Source of the DNA: Paracentrotus lividus
Lineage: Eukaryota; Echinodermata; Echinoidea; Camarodonta; Echinidae
Direction of reading: 5' to 3'
NCBI GenBank assembly: GCA_940671915.1
Contig: CALNVZ010003435.1
Span: forward strand, 8,190,235-8,254,234
Length of the DNA stretch: 64,000 bases
Under the pieces are notes generated by a model. That model did not search any database and was not told the DNA's origin. It saw only the letters and a program-made list of their open reading frames with translations. Positions 53,069 to 64,000 of the stretch are shown here, in pieces. A program made the position numbers and the translations under genes. Each line of letters opens with the position of its first letter. Within the stretch, counting starts at the first letter, position 1.

Positions 53069-54055
53069 TAGGGTACATGCAGGTAATATGGGCCCCCTAA
53101 GCTCATTTGCCTAATTTGCATAAAATTACGAAATGACACACAGTCTAATCTTTGTTTATATGAATCAATAACTACTGCTCTAACTTAAATTGTGAAGAAA
53201 AACAATTATCACCAACCCCCCTGTCTGCAATATTCAAATGTTGATGTCATTACCAAAGTGCCCATATTACCTGCATGTGCAGGTAATATGGGCACATGAA
53301 TTTAATGTATGTTTTAAAAACTACAATGACTCTACCATGTCTGGAATTTGCTCAAAATGTTGAAAATCATTAACTTTAAGATATAAATTGAAATTATAAG
53401 ACCCTTCAGTAAATCCCTTTACTATATATTTCATTGTTATGTATGTTGTGTATTATTTCTTTTTTTAATATTATCTAAATATCATTTTCATTATACAGGT
53501 CAATATAGGCCTACAATAAGTTATTTATATTAATTATATACTGTGAATATACCAAAAAAAATCGTAGCAAAGAGATTGATGCCTCATCCCAATATTAAGT
53601 ACCAAAATCATTTCCGCCATTTTGGATGTCCCATATTACCTGCACTAATGTTGCTGTGTCAGGTAAGCATTCAATGCGACTTTGCAACCCTTCACTAAAA
53701 CAAATTGACCTGTACACGCTAGTATGATCAAAATGAAACTATAAGCTTACTAAATATACAAAACAATTGAGGTTACCCCCTCAAACACTCTTTCACCATC
53801 ACATTCTGTGAAATATCAAATTTTACATCAGGGTAAAAAAATGCCGTAAGTTTTACCTACCTTGTTGGTTTTCAGCAATTTTCTCAGAGAAATTTCGGAA
53901 TCAGATGCTCTCACGACGATATATTTTCGTATACAGGATTATGAACAACATTATGGTGCTCACACCGGTCACCGGTCACCGGTCGACGGTCACGACATGA
54001 TTTGCTTCAGGTGGCCCATATTACCTGCTGGCCCATATTACCTGCATGTACCCTA
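53069..54055. mobile_element. TIR element with six copies of GCAGGTAATATGGG
   Basis: Ends TAGGGTACATGCAGGTAATA and TATTACCTGCATGTACCCTA are inverted. The 14-base motif occurs exactly at 53079, 53261 (inverted), 53279, 53630 (inverted), 54015 (inverted) and 54032 (inverted). Copies at 53261-53292 form a 32-base palindrome. A diverged, inverted relative lies at 14390-15150. Non-autonomous; repeated termini and subterminal sites suggest transposase binding sites (inference). Confidence 0.8.
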
Positions 54056-54236
54056 CTATTTTTTTATTTTATTTTTTTGAAAAATACGCTTTAAAAAAAT
54101 TAAGCTATATTTTTTATCATGTTGATGTCTTTTGTTTTTGTTGTCTTGCTTTTTCTAACTGACAAAAAAAAAGAAAAAAAATGTAACCAATTAACCCCCC
54201 AAAATGAGATAAAAAATGTAGATCTAGTACTTCTTC

Positions 54237-54242
<6 letters not shown>

Positions 54243-54300
<58 letters not shown>
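54243..54300. repeat. (TA)n microsatellite
   Basis: About 29 TA units downstream of the copy B 3' end. Confidence 0.95.
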
Positions 54301-54304
<4 letters not shown>

Positions 54305-54641
54305 AAGAGAAACGGACACATTTTACCCCTTTATTTGGGCCATTGTTTAATTTCATTTGATTTGTCTTTACTTTTAGCAGGGTAATGATCTACACTGGGC
54401 CCCTGGATATCTCACTAGAAAGATGGCGCATTATAAGTGATATACCAGGTAAAATAATAATATGTTTCTCAGCTTTATTTGATTTAATTTTCAAACAAAT
54501 GTATGAGAGCGTACCAAAGTTGTCGAGAGATAATGAAACTATTGGTCAACTGAATAACGCATCTCGGGAAAGCGGATGAGAACAAAAAGAGTTAAGGAAT
54601 GAGATCTCTGAGTTATTCCGGGGGTATAGGTTACCATCACT

Positions 54642-54760
54642 TTAATTATTAACTTGATTATTATCGTTTGCCATCTTATTGTCTATCTGTTTATCACCCA
54701 TGCCAAGATCTTCTTGAGGAACGACGTATAGAAGTTGCTGAAGGAATATGGTCATCTTGT
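54642..54760 (-). CDS. SLC7-like: SLC7 copy B exon 10: C terminus
   Basis: 119 bases including TAA. Encodes [20 protein letters not shown], then [14 protein letters not shown] and the end. It has one codon more than copy A. On the minus strand an AATAAA lies near 54475 as a possible poly(A) signal. Confidence 0.92.
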
Positions 54761-57700
54761 CTGGAAAACAAAGAAAAATCATAAGAGATTAAGGAAACTG
54801 TATAGGTTCAAATGTTAACAAAGAATTTTAAATCCAGAATTATGGAAATCTGAACCTTCTGGTAATCAAGCTTTATGCATAGAAGTACATAATTGCATTT
54901 ACTAGAATTTTATTGAGACATTAACTTATTACTGTCTGTATCAATAATAAATTGCACTTTTGATATGTGTCGGTATCATAATTACAAATGTGATTCCAGA
55001 CTCAGCCATTTGAATCAGTTTATTATAGCCCAGTTTACTAAGTTATTATAAGTTATCCATGTTTTTTACCTGGCGACATAGCAAAAAGGTATTAAAACAA
55101 CCTAGAAAACTACAATACATGGTAACCAGTTTTCATACATTAGTTTTTGCTATGTCGGGCAAGCCTCGGGCAAGTTTTCAGGTTATGAAGAAAAACTTTT
55201 GTTTAAAAAGTATGCAAAAAGTTATAACTTTATTGTAATAACTTACATTTGAATTTGTTAGTAAATTGGTATATTGGACGCAATGAATGTGTAGGTATCA
55301 TATATTAGCATGGAGACGTGAATCCCCAGAATGGATGATATCGTGAAATACATATAAAGATGATACAGCTACCTTATAATGTACAAAGTACAAACACATC
55401 CTAATTGTACTGTGTTCTTTCTGTTCATACCTAGGCGATCATTCACCCATTGTGGTTTATTCTGCCACTTAACTGCGACATAATAAACGGGCACACCGCT
55501 GAGTGTGATGGCCACTCCGATACCGCAATCGACGGGACTACTGTAGAGAGACATACCGACCACGAAGAAACAGCAAAGACAGTAGACGAGGGGAACAATC
55601 AACGGTACCTTGATAATCAACAACAACACATATTAGTTGTGACGATGATGACTTAGGTAAGATAGCAAGGTTATATTGTAACGAATTCATGATGACGATG
55701 GTAGTGATGGTGCATGTTAATGTTGATGATGATGATGATGATGGTGAAAATGATGATGAGGAAGAACTTCCAAATTAAAAAAAAAAATGGGGAAAATGGC
55801 GATTGTAGTGGTGTTGGTAGTGGAGGTGGTGGTGGTACGGGTGGTGGTGTTAAAGGGGAAGTTCACCCTGGAATTTTATTGGTCTTAAAAAATGAAGAAA
55901 AAAAATAGAAAAATATTAGTGAAAGTTTGAAGAAAATCGACCAAAAAATAGCGAAGTTATGAATATGTAAAGTTTTGATTCTGTGACGTCACGTGCGAGC
56001 AGCTCTCCCATTGGTTGTGTATGTAAATTCCATAAATTTGTCTTTTTGTCATGGTTCTTGATAAAGGAATGGGTCAATTTGATATAGTCATGTACATGAA
56101 CATATGTTTGATGGTATATCGACCGCACAGGTGACATAATTATTTTCTTCTGAAAAAAAAGACATTTTATGGAATTTACACTACATAACACATAGGAGAT
56201 CTGCTCGCATGTGACGTCACAGAATCAAAACTTTGAATATTCATAACTTCATCATATTTTGGTCGATTTTCCCGAAACCTTCACCCGTATTTTTCTTTTA
56301 TTTTTCTGCATTTTTTAAGACCAATAAAATTCCAGGGTGAACTTCCCCTTTAATGGTGATGATGATGGTGAAAATAAAAATGATGAAGATATTGGGTATA
56401 AAAATATAAGTAAGAAGATTTTAATTCAACGCATTTTCAAATTAAAAATATGATAAATAAAAATTAAAATAAGACAAATGTCGATGGAAGTGGTGGTGGT
56501 AATGGTGGTGGTGGTGGAGGTAGTGGTGGTGGTGATGATTCCATATAGTGGAATTCGGGGAAAGGCCTTGGATTGGTACAGAAGTTATCTCACGGGAAGA
56601 AAACAATTCGTATGTATAAATGACTCAAACTCTAATTTTAACGCCATAACTTGCGGTGTACCACAGGGTTCTCTTTTAGGACCGCTCTTATTTATCATAT
56701 ATATCAATGATTTTCAGAAATCCTCTAGCGACTTATCATTTATATTATCGCTGACGATACCAGTGTCTTTTTCTCCCATAAAGATCCTGAAACGCTTGTT
56801 AACACTGTTAACTTGGGTTTAAAATGTATTTACGAATGGATTTGTTGCAATAAATTATCTTTAAACGTTGTTAAGACTCAATGCATGCTTTTCAGCAATT
56901 CTATAGAAATGTTACCTCATAACGTAATTCTTAATGAAATGTAATAGAGGTTGTTGACTCTACGAAATTCTGGGTCTTGAAATTGATACCAAGCTTTCTT
57001 GGAAGCAGCACATTTCACATATATGTAAAATCTTAGCCAGAAATGTAGGCGTCATGAATAAGTGTAATTCCTTCCTCCCCTCCAATATTTTATTAAAATT
57101 ATACAACACACTTATTCTTCTTACTTAAATTATGGCCTTTTAGCTTGGGGAAACTCGTCTCAACGTAATTTAGAGAGGTTATTAATAATCCAAAAAAGAG
57201 CAATGAGAAATATGTCACGAAAATAGACTAGCTCACTCAAACCATTTGTTCTTTTCTAATAAAGTGTTAAAAATAGAAGATTTATACAATTTACGTTTGG
57301 GCAGTTTTATGTTTCAATTGAACAAAGGTGAGCTTCCAGCATCGCTAAGCGCATTGTTTTCTAAAAACCAACATTTTCATTCTTACCCACACAACATTGT
57401 CATCCTCCTTTCATCTCCTATGGTACGAACTATTTATAAGCAAAAGACTGTTGTTTATAGCGGACCAAGTTTTTGGAATACCCTGGAAGAGTCGCTTAAA
57501 ACGCTCCCAGGTTTTTTATTTTTAAACGTAAACTCAAAGCTAAACATATAGCTTCTTAATAAAGCTTAAATATCATTGTCTGCAGAAGGTCATTCCTTAT
57601 TTTGTCTTGTCTTTGTGCCGTTCTTGTCCTGTTTTCTGTTTTGTGTGTGTCTTGTTTTGTATTCTTAATTTTTTTCCTTCTTTTCAACACAAATTTGATA

Positions 57701-58753
57701 TTCTGGGAACCTTAATAACAAGCTTTGGTTCATTGGTTTCCATCGCAATACAGCCTCGGCTTAATAATTCATTTTGATAAGTTACATATTGGATATTGTT
57801 ACAAATGTATTTTGTATTTTGACTATATCTATGTAAGCTTAATTTATCTTATTCACTGATTGTTTTGTTCTGTAAATTATTTTTGCTGTATTGTGAAAAT
57901 AAATAAATGAATGAATGAATGAATTGTAGTGGTGGTGAGGATGATGGTGATGATGACAATGATATTGGATGAAAAAATATAGGTCAGCAAAAATGTTTGG
58001 AAAACGTTTAGTGACGTTTTCCAAACGTCACAAAACGTCGGATCAAAGTTGATTTAATTGAAATATACCTTAAATGGTCGTTTCAAGTCAGGATACTTCC
58101 ACCTTGTGTAAGGAATGATAGATACCGACATAGCACTGAAGAGCCATGCAACAGCACTAGCGTAGTTGATGAGAGTGTATATGTCATCGCTGAGGAGCAA
58201 TATGAGGCTTATCGGTACCTATAGAGGAGGAGAAAGATGGTGGCGATAGTGAATTATTTTACATACTTGGCCATGTTGACTGCCAAGGAATATAGGATAT
58301 ATTCAGATAATTTCCTACACGATGAAATTGACTTAACGAACGAGATTGCTCAGTTAGTTAGAGAAGATCGTGCACTGTAAGAAAATATATATATTTTTAC
58401 AGTAAAATGCTGTCAGCAGAGTTGCCATACCTCATTTGTAAAATTACAGAAATTGTGGGAGTTTTCCCTGCAAATATTTACGTGAAAGGTACAAAACATA
58501 TATCAGGACTAACACATTTGTTCTGTTTTAACTAAATATACAGAGACTCTGATTTCCTCTTTTATCCAATAAAATCTTTGAGGAAATTATCTGTCTTTTT
58601 AAACACATTTTATGGCGACTCTGCTGACATCACTTTGGTGTAAAAATACAGATTTCTTTGTAGATTTGTTTACAGTGTAGATTCGAAACCACATCGATTT
58701 GCTTATGCCCTTTGGTAATTCTTATTAAGCTCCCTTTCGGATAGCATGGACAG

Positions 58754-58787
<34 letters not shown>

Positions 58788-61700
58788 ATATTATCTGATC
58801 ACGTGCTTCAAATCACACATATCGACCTATATATTCAAGTTCAAAGAGTATGGATTCGATTTGTATGTGCCTTGAGGGAAACATACGTCTCTCTCAAAAT
58901 ATACTACTCCTCCAATTAAAAATGAATACTTACTGTTAGACATGCCGCTGGGAGGGGCGTCTTTTTCTCGATATGAATCATAGAAACGATCTCAGGGATA
59001 TGACCATTTCGCGATGCCACGTAGAAAAGCCTAAAGATATTTGATGTACAAAATCACGATTATTACGCATAGCGCATTTTATACCAGCTTTGCGTTTACC
59101 ATTTTATCAATAATACATTAACTTTATACAATTACAAAAATTCATTGATGTACGTTAATATAGAGATTAAGGGGTTTCGTGTATAATGTTACTTTTATCA
59201 TTTTATTTCGGAAATTCGAAACCCGAATTAAAATGAATCGATGTTCAACTCTTTATGTTGAAGAGTTATATTTTCATGGAATATTTATTATTAATTATTG
59301 GTCTGTAATGTTTTCTTACCGAGCCCTTGATAGGGAAGTGCCCATGAGTGAGCCAGCTATAGATAATGATACTACAACGCTGATAGACCACCACCAACTA
59401 CCCATCACCTGTCGGGCAAAATCCTGCAATAATAATCAGAATCATCATCCTTATCATCAGGAGTAGCGGCGCCATAATCATAATCTGACAAATAACAATA
59501 AGGCAAGTTTTATTCAGTACCACAACAGCGATGCCTACATTATATTAAAAGAGGAAAGCAAACTATTTAAAACTTATCACTAGACTAAAGCGCAGATATG
59601 AATATCACTCACAAATTTAGTGAGGAAAGGACCAGCAAACAAAAGCATGGACAGAATAGAAATACATAGTCCATCCTCATGGGCACATGCCTAAGTGTGA
59701 AATGAAATTACTACTTTCTTGTCAATTTCAAATTTTAAATTTTATCAACATGTAAGCAAGCAGACATAGGCATATCACGATTATATGACTAATTTAAATA
59801 TTGACATCTAACTGATTATTCATGCCAATGGAATTAAAAGGAGAGTTCAGTAATTACTTTTTCTTTTACCCATGCATTGCTATCCACACCTATTTTCATT
59901 TACTGGCTTTAACATTTTGTATTAGCGACGAGAGTTTCAAATATATTTGTTTGAAGTTTTAGTTTAACAGTTGTACGACAAGCCTAAATGACATAAACCT
60001 TCAATACTTGGGATATTTAAAATACCCCTTCAATGTTTTACTAGTAAACCTGGGATATATTAATGGTTATTCCTTTTTCAAAGTTTTTCTGACAAGCATA
60101 GTGACGTTTGGGACTCCCCAAAATGTAAGATTACCCCCCCCCCCCCAATTTTGCCTTAGTCATTGCATATCAAATTAAATTATGCGGCGGTCACAACTCG
60201 CCGTACCATCGACGTGCAACCCCTACGATGGATTTCGTAGAAAATTCGTGCAGCGGAGGTACCTCGCAGGTACAATGCACGTACGACGTACAGGAGGTTT
60301 TTACATTACCCTTACTACAGAAACGCAGGAATCGCAGAAGTTGACCCAGGACCTGTGCGTGGATTGCACATGCAACGCAGGCTACGTTGATGGCACGTGC
60401 CCCGTAGCCTACGACGAGTTGTGACCGCCGCATTAATTAAATCGTCTTAAAATTATATTGACATTTGAATTGCTTTAAACAATATTTTTGCAACAATAAT
60501 GAACAAACAAGTACATAATTTTCGTTCAATTTTATTAATATACTTTCGACTCACATGGAATATACAGTTATCGTATTTACAACATAGAAATATAAAAGTA
60601 CTTACTAAAGCGATAGCATTAGAGAATAGAATCTCCGAAGGGCTCAAGATGACAAAGTATGCGATGTTCACGAGTAGATAAACTACTATCACGATCAAGA
60701 TCGATGTGATTATCGATACCGGGATAGTTCTGTTTCATAATGAATATCAAAATACAAAGATCCATGAAATCGGATATCAGAATGGCATGTTTGGAACGAA
60801 GCTAATTTTGTCAGCTTTTATGCATCATCGTGTCATAATTTACATTTCATTTCATTTCATATGTAACACACATTAATATTTTTTAAATCAAAGTCTGTCC
60901 ATTACTATAGGTTACCTTTACATAGCAATAGTATTTAATTCATATATGAATACATTCTATTGTTTTATATTAAATATGATAAAATAGAAATAGAAATAGA
61001 AATGGTTTATTAAACAACAAAAATCACTTGCTGCCCGAAGGCCGAATTACAGATTTTCATACATTAAAAATTTGAACACATCGAGATTATATGACATAAC
61101 ATAATTTTCGGTAAACAAATAAGATATCATAGTAACTTTATTAAATACAGAGCAGATGTGGTATTTTTTTTCTGTAAATTATTTTAACAAACTTTTGTTC
61201 TTTTGAAAATAATCCTATTATCGTTAGATATACTGTCATTATTATCATTGTCATTATTATTTCACGAGATTTCAACACAATATTCAGTTGATAAATATGA
61301 AATCATAATAATATCATAATTGATAATTAGATTAACTGCCATTATTTTCATTATTATTATTATTATTATTATTATGAATATTATCATTTCTATTATTATT
61401 ATAATTATTTACATAAATACACTGTCATTATCATTTACAAATTGAAGTAAATAAATATGAAATCATAATAACATCATAAAAATACAGAGGATAAATGTGG
61501 TATTGGTTTCAGTTAATTATTTAAACAAAATTTTGTTCCTTTGAGTGTAATCCTATTATCATTAGATTTACTGTCATTATTAACACTATAATCCTCACAA
61601 TTATTGTTACACGAGAGAACACAATATTTAGTTGATGCATGTGAAATCAGAACAATATTATCATTAGATTCACTGTCATTATCATAATTGTTATTATTAT

Positions 61701-63416
61701 TATTATTATTATCATTATTACAAATGCAATCAAAATAACACATTAAGTAAAATTCAGCAATCGATTTCTGTCATTATTTTATTTTAAGTGTATTGACGTT
61801 AGACGACCGTATTCTGACTGTGGTTCCATTTTCAATTCTGAAGTGTAATATTAATGGGTATAATCGGATTAATGTAAATGAAGAGGGAAAGAAAGGACAT
61901 ATGGACAAACATGTAGTGAGTGGCAAAACAAAATTTGTGCGATTTCCTCCATAGTAAACCAAACATAAATTCATCTAAAATACTTTACTACAGGTATGAT
62001 CAAACATTGCTTATTCCAAACGAGGATGAAATAATATTATTTGGTATCTGTCAATCCTTACCTAGAAGGCCGAACAATTTCCTCAGTTAAAGTAAACAGG
62101 TTCTGCCTATATTGAAGAAAAACAATAGCAATAATTTGATATTTCAGACAATGATACATGTATTTACCATACGTGAACATTTGATTTGATTTCATTAATT
62201 CTTTAGACAAAAAACGACGAATGTATTGCCTTTTTGAAAAAAAATATATCTATGAATTTAAATATTTAGAAAATACCTAACGAACAAAAACAAAATAATT
62301 TCCAACCGGTTTTTGCATTCTTGGTTACCATGATGCCAGAGATTTTTGGATCAGTATTCTGTTTAGTGCGATGATGAGCATTGACCTATATTATTCATCA
62401 AATGCAGTAGCACAGGATGAGGGAACAGTGGAGATTGGGGGGGGGGGCGGTGTCTAACGACAATTTTCCTGCAATAGTTGCATTGATATAAATACATAAT
62501 TGACAAAATTCTCCCCCTCCCCCCCCCCCCACCCCTTCACAAGAAAGGGGATCGCCAGGATTCGCCACTGGAATCAAGGGGAAGGCCTATCTCACTAAGT
62601 GGCGAACATTAACGAAATTTTATATCATCGGGCAATGTTTAAGACCGTTGGAAATTTATTGAGGGTTAGTCAAAGTTCATCATCTTTGCAACTTATTGCG
62701 AACAGTCATTATACGGTGTAGCAAGCTTTCGCAAAGCAGCAAACATAATGTTCTTCATTTGCAAAAAAAAATTAAAATAAAAAATAAAAATCGAAGAATA
62801 CGTTGCCGGTGAAAAGAATTTTTAAAAAAACACGAACCATACAGTGCTTCCGAAATAAAAGTAAACCCAACTTTGAGAGCCTCCCATTAAAATTGTATAT
62901 ATAACTTAAGTGTCATTATTTTTTTTATATCATGACAAATAGGAACAAATAGGGGGTGGGTTCGTTCGAACCCCCCAACCCCCCCCCCCCCCAAGTTACG
63001 GGCCTGATGACTTGGAATATTAAAATGCAAGTTTCACCAAACTTGGTACAAGGCAATATTTACGCTTATCTTTTAAAGCCCAACTGCTCAGCCATTTGTT
63101 ACAACACAGGTATAAGTTTAGTATCTTTGAATAGAATATGAATGACCCTTTATTATGAAATAAATATCAAGGTCACACAAGCTATAACATTTTGATATGA
63201 GGCTCATACAGTTGGGTCACTTTTTTTTCTGGGACACCCTGTACAATGAATGAGTACAAAACTTTTCGCCAGTGATATCCATGCTATTATCTTTCGATAT
63301 TGTGTGGACAATTTACCATCCGGCGTAAGCAAAGAGACCTGAGTAGACAGCCAGCGGAAAGGTTTCGAACCTCGGCCCTTCAAATGCTCTCTCAAAACTG
63401 GAGACATCTCCCGTAC
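54642..63416 (-). CDS. SLC7-like: SLC7 amino-acid transporter light chain, copy B (exons 3-10; 5' end beyond window)
   Basis: Exons in transcript order: 63416-63317, 62106-62062, 60729-60606, 59423-59320, 59030-58934, 58218-58069, 55608-55431, 54760-54642. They encode about 305 residues, from [14 protein letters not shown] to the C-terminal [10 protein letters not shown]. Every internal exon has the same length and phase as copy A, so this is a tandem head-to-tail duplicate; only the last exon is one codon longer. No stop or frameshift is seen, so it is probably functional. The exons for TM1 and the heavy-chain Cys should lie to the right of 64000. Sequence differences cluster in exons 6-8, which could mean a shifted substrate range (inference). 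Confidence 0.94.
54761..55430. other. SLC7 copy B intron 9
   Basis: AT-rich, no recognised element. Confidence 0.5.
55431..55608 (-). CDS. SLC7-like: SLC7 copy B exon 9
   Basis: 178 bases. Encodes [20 protein letters not shown] and the [19 protein letters not shown] segment. It is nearly identical to copy A and followed by the same CTAG|GTATG donor. Confidence 0.95.
55854..56349. mobile_element. Kolobok-like MITE (TTAA target site)
   Basis: AGGGGAAGTTCACCCTGGAA and TTCCAGGGTGAACTTCCCCT are perfect inverted ends flanked by TTAA (55850-55853, 56350-56353). Inner arms continue through ATTGGTCTTAAAAAATG and TTTTGATTCTGTGACGTCAC. It is 496 bases with no coding frame. Confidence 0.85.
56535..57925 (+). 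mobile_element. 5'-truncated L2-like LINE with (TGAA)n tail
   Basis: Reads [39 protein letters not shown], then after a frameshift near 56748 [32 protein letters not shown], and [18 protein letters not shown], typical of Jockey/CR1/L2 reverse transcriptases with the catalytic Asp pair still present. It has further frame breaks (stop at 56941, others later). The 3' end is AATAAATGAATGAATGAATG, the (TGAA)n tail seen in L2-type elements. Inactive. Confidence 0.82.
58069..58218 (-). CDS. SLC7-like: SLC7 copy B exon 8
   Basis: 150 bases, phase 0-0. Encodes [40 protein letters not shown] and [10 protein letters not shown]. Donor GTATAT. Confidence 0.93.
58219..58933. other. SLC7 copy B intron 7
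   Basis: Holds the CACTGTAA element and a poly(T) run at about 58758-58785. No exon. Confidence 0.6.
58373..58677. mobile_element. MITE with CACTGTAA ends
   Basis: CACTGTAAGAAAATATATAT at the left and (reverse complement) CACTGTAAACAAATCTACAA at the right. Inner pairs TATTTTTACA, GTCAGCAGAGT and CGCCATA match inversely. About 305 bases, no coding frame. The ends resemble common Tc1/mariner-type MITEs; no clear target duplication. Confidence 0.68.
58934..59030 (-). CDS. SLC7-like: SLC7 copy B exon 7
   Basis: 97 bases. Encodes [20 protein letters not shown] and [12 protein letters not shown]. The otherwise conserved REGH is RNGH here; five of 32 residues differ from copy A. Confidence 0.93.
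59320..59423 (-). CDS. SLC7-like: SLC7 copy B exon 6
   Basis: 104 bases. Encodes [20 protein letters not shown] and [14 protein letters not shown]. The Asn of the GSLNG motif in copy A is Met here, one of six changes in this exon. Confidence 0.93.
59424..60605. other. SLC7 copy B intron 5
   Basis: AT-rich; one MITE (60183-60432) and a C run at 60137. No exon. Confidence 0.6.
60183..60432. mobile_element. 250-bp MITE with TTA target duplication (PIF/Harbinger-like)
   Basis: TGCGGCGGTCACAACTCG and CGAGTTGTGACCGCCGCA are perfect inverted ends with TTA on both sides (60180-60182, 60433-60435). GC-rich compared with its flanks. Open frames on the two strands both begin MRRSQL because the ends mirror each other; they are not genes. 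Confidence 0.82.
60606..60729 (-). CDS. SLC7-like: SLC7 copy B exon 5
   Basis: 124 bases. Encodes [19 protein letters not shown] and the [19 protein letters not shown] segment. Donor GTAAGT. It is the least diverged exon together with exon 9. Confidence 0.93.
60981..61060 (-). mobile_element. Possible LINE 3' end
   Basis: On the minus strand it reads AATTCGGCCTTCGGGCAGC, then a T-rich stretch, AATAAACC, and (ATTTCT)n. A polyadenylation-like signal followed by a short tandem tail looks like the 3' end of a CR1/L2-type LINE. No coding part remains. Confidence 0.4.
61147..61705. repeat. Tandem duplication, period about 337 bases
   Basis: ACAGAGCAGATGTGGTATT (61147) recurs as ACAGAGGATAAATGTGGTATT (61484), followed in both by TTTTGTTC, ATAATCCTATTATCRTTAGAT and the CACGAGA..CAACACAATATT block. 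(ATT)n runs separate and end the units. Confidence 0.7.
62062..62106 (-). CDS. SLC7-like: SLC7 copy B exon 4 (45-base microexon)
   Basis: Encodes [14 protein letters not shown] plus a split Arg, between ATATAG and GTAAGG. TEE is conserved; three residues differ from copy A. Confidence 0.9.
62107..63316. other. SLC7 copy B intron 3
   Basis: G and C runs near 62438, 62517 and 62982 (the last beside a GGCCTGATGA end), AT-rich otherwise. No exon. Confidence 0.5.
63317..63416 (-). CDS. SLC7-like: SLC7 copy B exon 3
   Basis: Encodes [13 protein letters not shown] and [12 protein letters not shown] between ACACAG and GTAAAT. It has the same 100 bases and phases as copy A exon 3. No exon 2 is seen from 63417 to 64000. 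Confidence 0.93.
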
Positions 63417-64000
63417 CTGTGTTTTTGTTTGAAACAACACAATAGAAATATCTGATATATATGAATTCACAAAGAACAACATAAATAAATTGCTCTTGTA
63501 AATTAATTATGTTAAATATTTTTTATTGTCATATTTTTCAACAAGTTGCCCGACCGGACTCACATTTTCAAAGACAACTTTTGTCATCCACCGAGATGCC
63601 AAGAAATTACAGGTCTTTTTAAAATACATGTATTTGGGAGGACCTGGTCAATTGAAGATTCATCTCCTTTTTAAGACAACTGAAATGTAAATTTAGATTT
63701 TGAGTTAATTATATTCTATGTCTATTCGGCTTTTCATTGAGTGGTTTGGATATTATCTTTCTTATAGACCTTCTGATTTCAAATATCTTCGCTTATGTTT
63801 TGTCAGAAACCTTAATACGAGGATATTATCCTGATCCTGACATTTCTCCTCTTCTATGCCTATAACCAAAAGTTAGCCTTAATTCAGAGACCTGAATTTT
63901 ACATAATAAAACACAAGTTTACCGTAATATGGAGCAAATTTATATTTTCAGATGTCATTTTTATTTTTACACGAGATGTTTTTTTTTTTTTTTTTTTTTT
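63417..64000. other. Partial SLC7 copy B intron 2
   Basis: Nothing recognisable; the window ends in poly(T). Confidence 0.5.

Larger units (their letters stand above)
51801..54641. other. Intergenic region between SLC7 copy B and copy A
   Basis: It should contain the copy A promoter (near 51800) and the copy B 3' UTR (near 54640). Also present: a TATCTCACTTCGC fragment (52190), a C run (52600-52631) next to a GGCGGATCCACGC end, the 53-kb element and a (TA)n run. No clear TATA box or other promoter element was recognised. Confidence 0.5.
55609..58068. other. SLC7 copy B intron 8, enlarged by two insertions
   Basis: 2.46 kb compared with 387 bases in copy A. It contains GAT/GGT repeats at both ends with the MITE and LINE between them. 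Confidence 0.75.
60730..62061. other. SLC7 copy B intron 4
   Basis: Contains a LINE 3' end-like segment (60981-61060), a tandem duplication with (ATT)n (61147-61705), and nothing else recognised. Confidence 0.5.

Noticed and set aside
55369..55656. Plus-strand frame opposite SLC7 copy B exon 9 (and its twin at 31719-31907)
   Set aside because: Antisense of a coding exon; the two look alike only because the exons are duplicates.
60182..60433. Two 80-codon frames on opposite strands, both starting MRRSQL
   Set aside because: They arise from the mirrored ends of the MITE at 60183-60432.

Overview
This window is animal nuclear DNA. Genes are split by GT..AG introns, the background is AT-rich, and introns and spacers are packed with inverted-repeat DNA transposons, LINE fragments, microsatellites and one assembly gap (465 N, 11026-11490). 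Family content and repeat style suggest a marine invertebrate deuterostome, most likely an echinoderm such as a sea urchin. That placement is inference.

Three protein-coding loci are supported. (1) Plus strand, 3898-24875: ten exons of a class C orphan G-protein-coupled receptor of the GPR158/GPR179 type. They cover the last part of the Cys-rich ectodomain, the membrane segments and a 257-residue cytoplasmic tail; earlier exons were not found and probably lie upstream. One junction (exon 8 to 9, in TM7) does not join in frame. The tail ends in a helix that looks like a PKA-anchoring helix. (2) Minus strand, 51800-31018: a complete ten-exon SLC7 amino-acid transporter light chain (LAT1/LAT2 type, 511 residues). 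(3) Minus strand, 63416-54642: the last eight exons of a second, tandem SLC7 copy with identical splice phases; its first two exons lie beyond the right edge. The receptor and transporter copy A converge, with their 3' ends facing each other across 6.1 kb.

Layout: 1-3897 repeats upstream of the first receptor exon seen; 3898-24875 receptor, with an L1-like LINE 3' end and a gap in its 8.8-kb intron; 24876-31017 convergent spacer holding a hAT-like MITE with target duplication, a TA-flanked inverted-repeat element and a LINE that has lost its catalytic core; 31018-51800 SLC7 copy A, whose fourth intron is swollen to 7.8 kb by a foldback element with tandem repeats in its arms and by a second large inverted-repeat element; 51801-54641 intergenic, with an element carrying six copies of one 14-bp motif; 54642-64000 SLC7 copy B, whose eighth intron took in a Kolobok-like MITE and an L2-like LINE.

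I see no bacterial genes, CRISPR arrays, rRNA or viral genes. The most interesting points are the candidate PKA-anchoring helix on the receptor tail, the unresolved TM7 splice, the tandem transporter pair whose introns have taken up different transposons, and several inverted-repeat families with repeated internal motifs.
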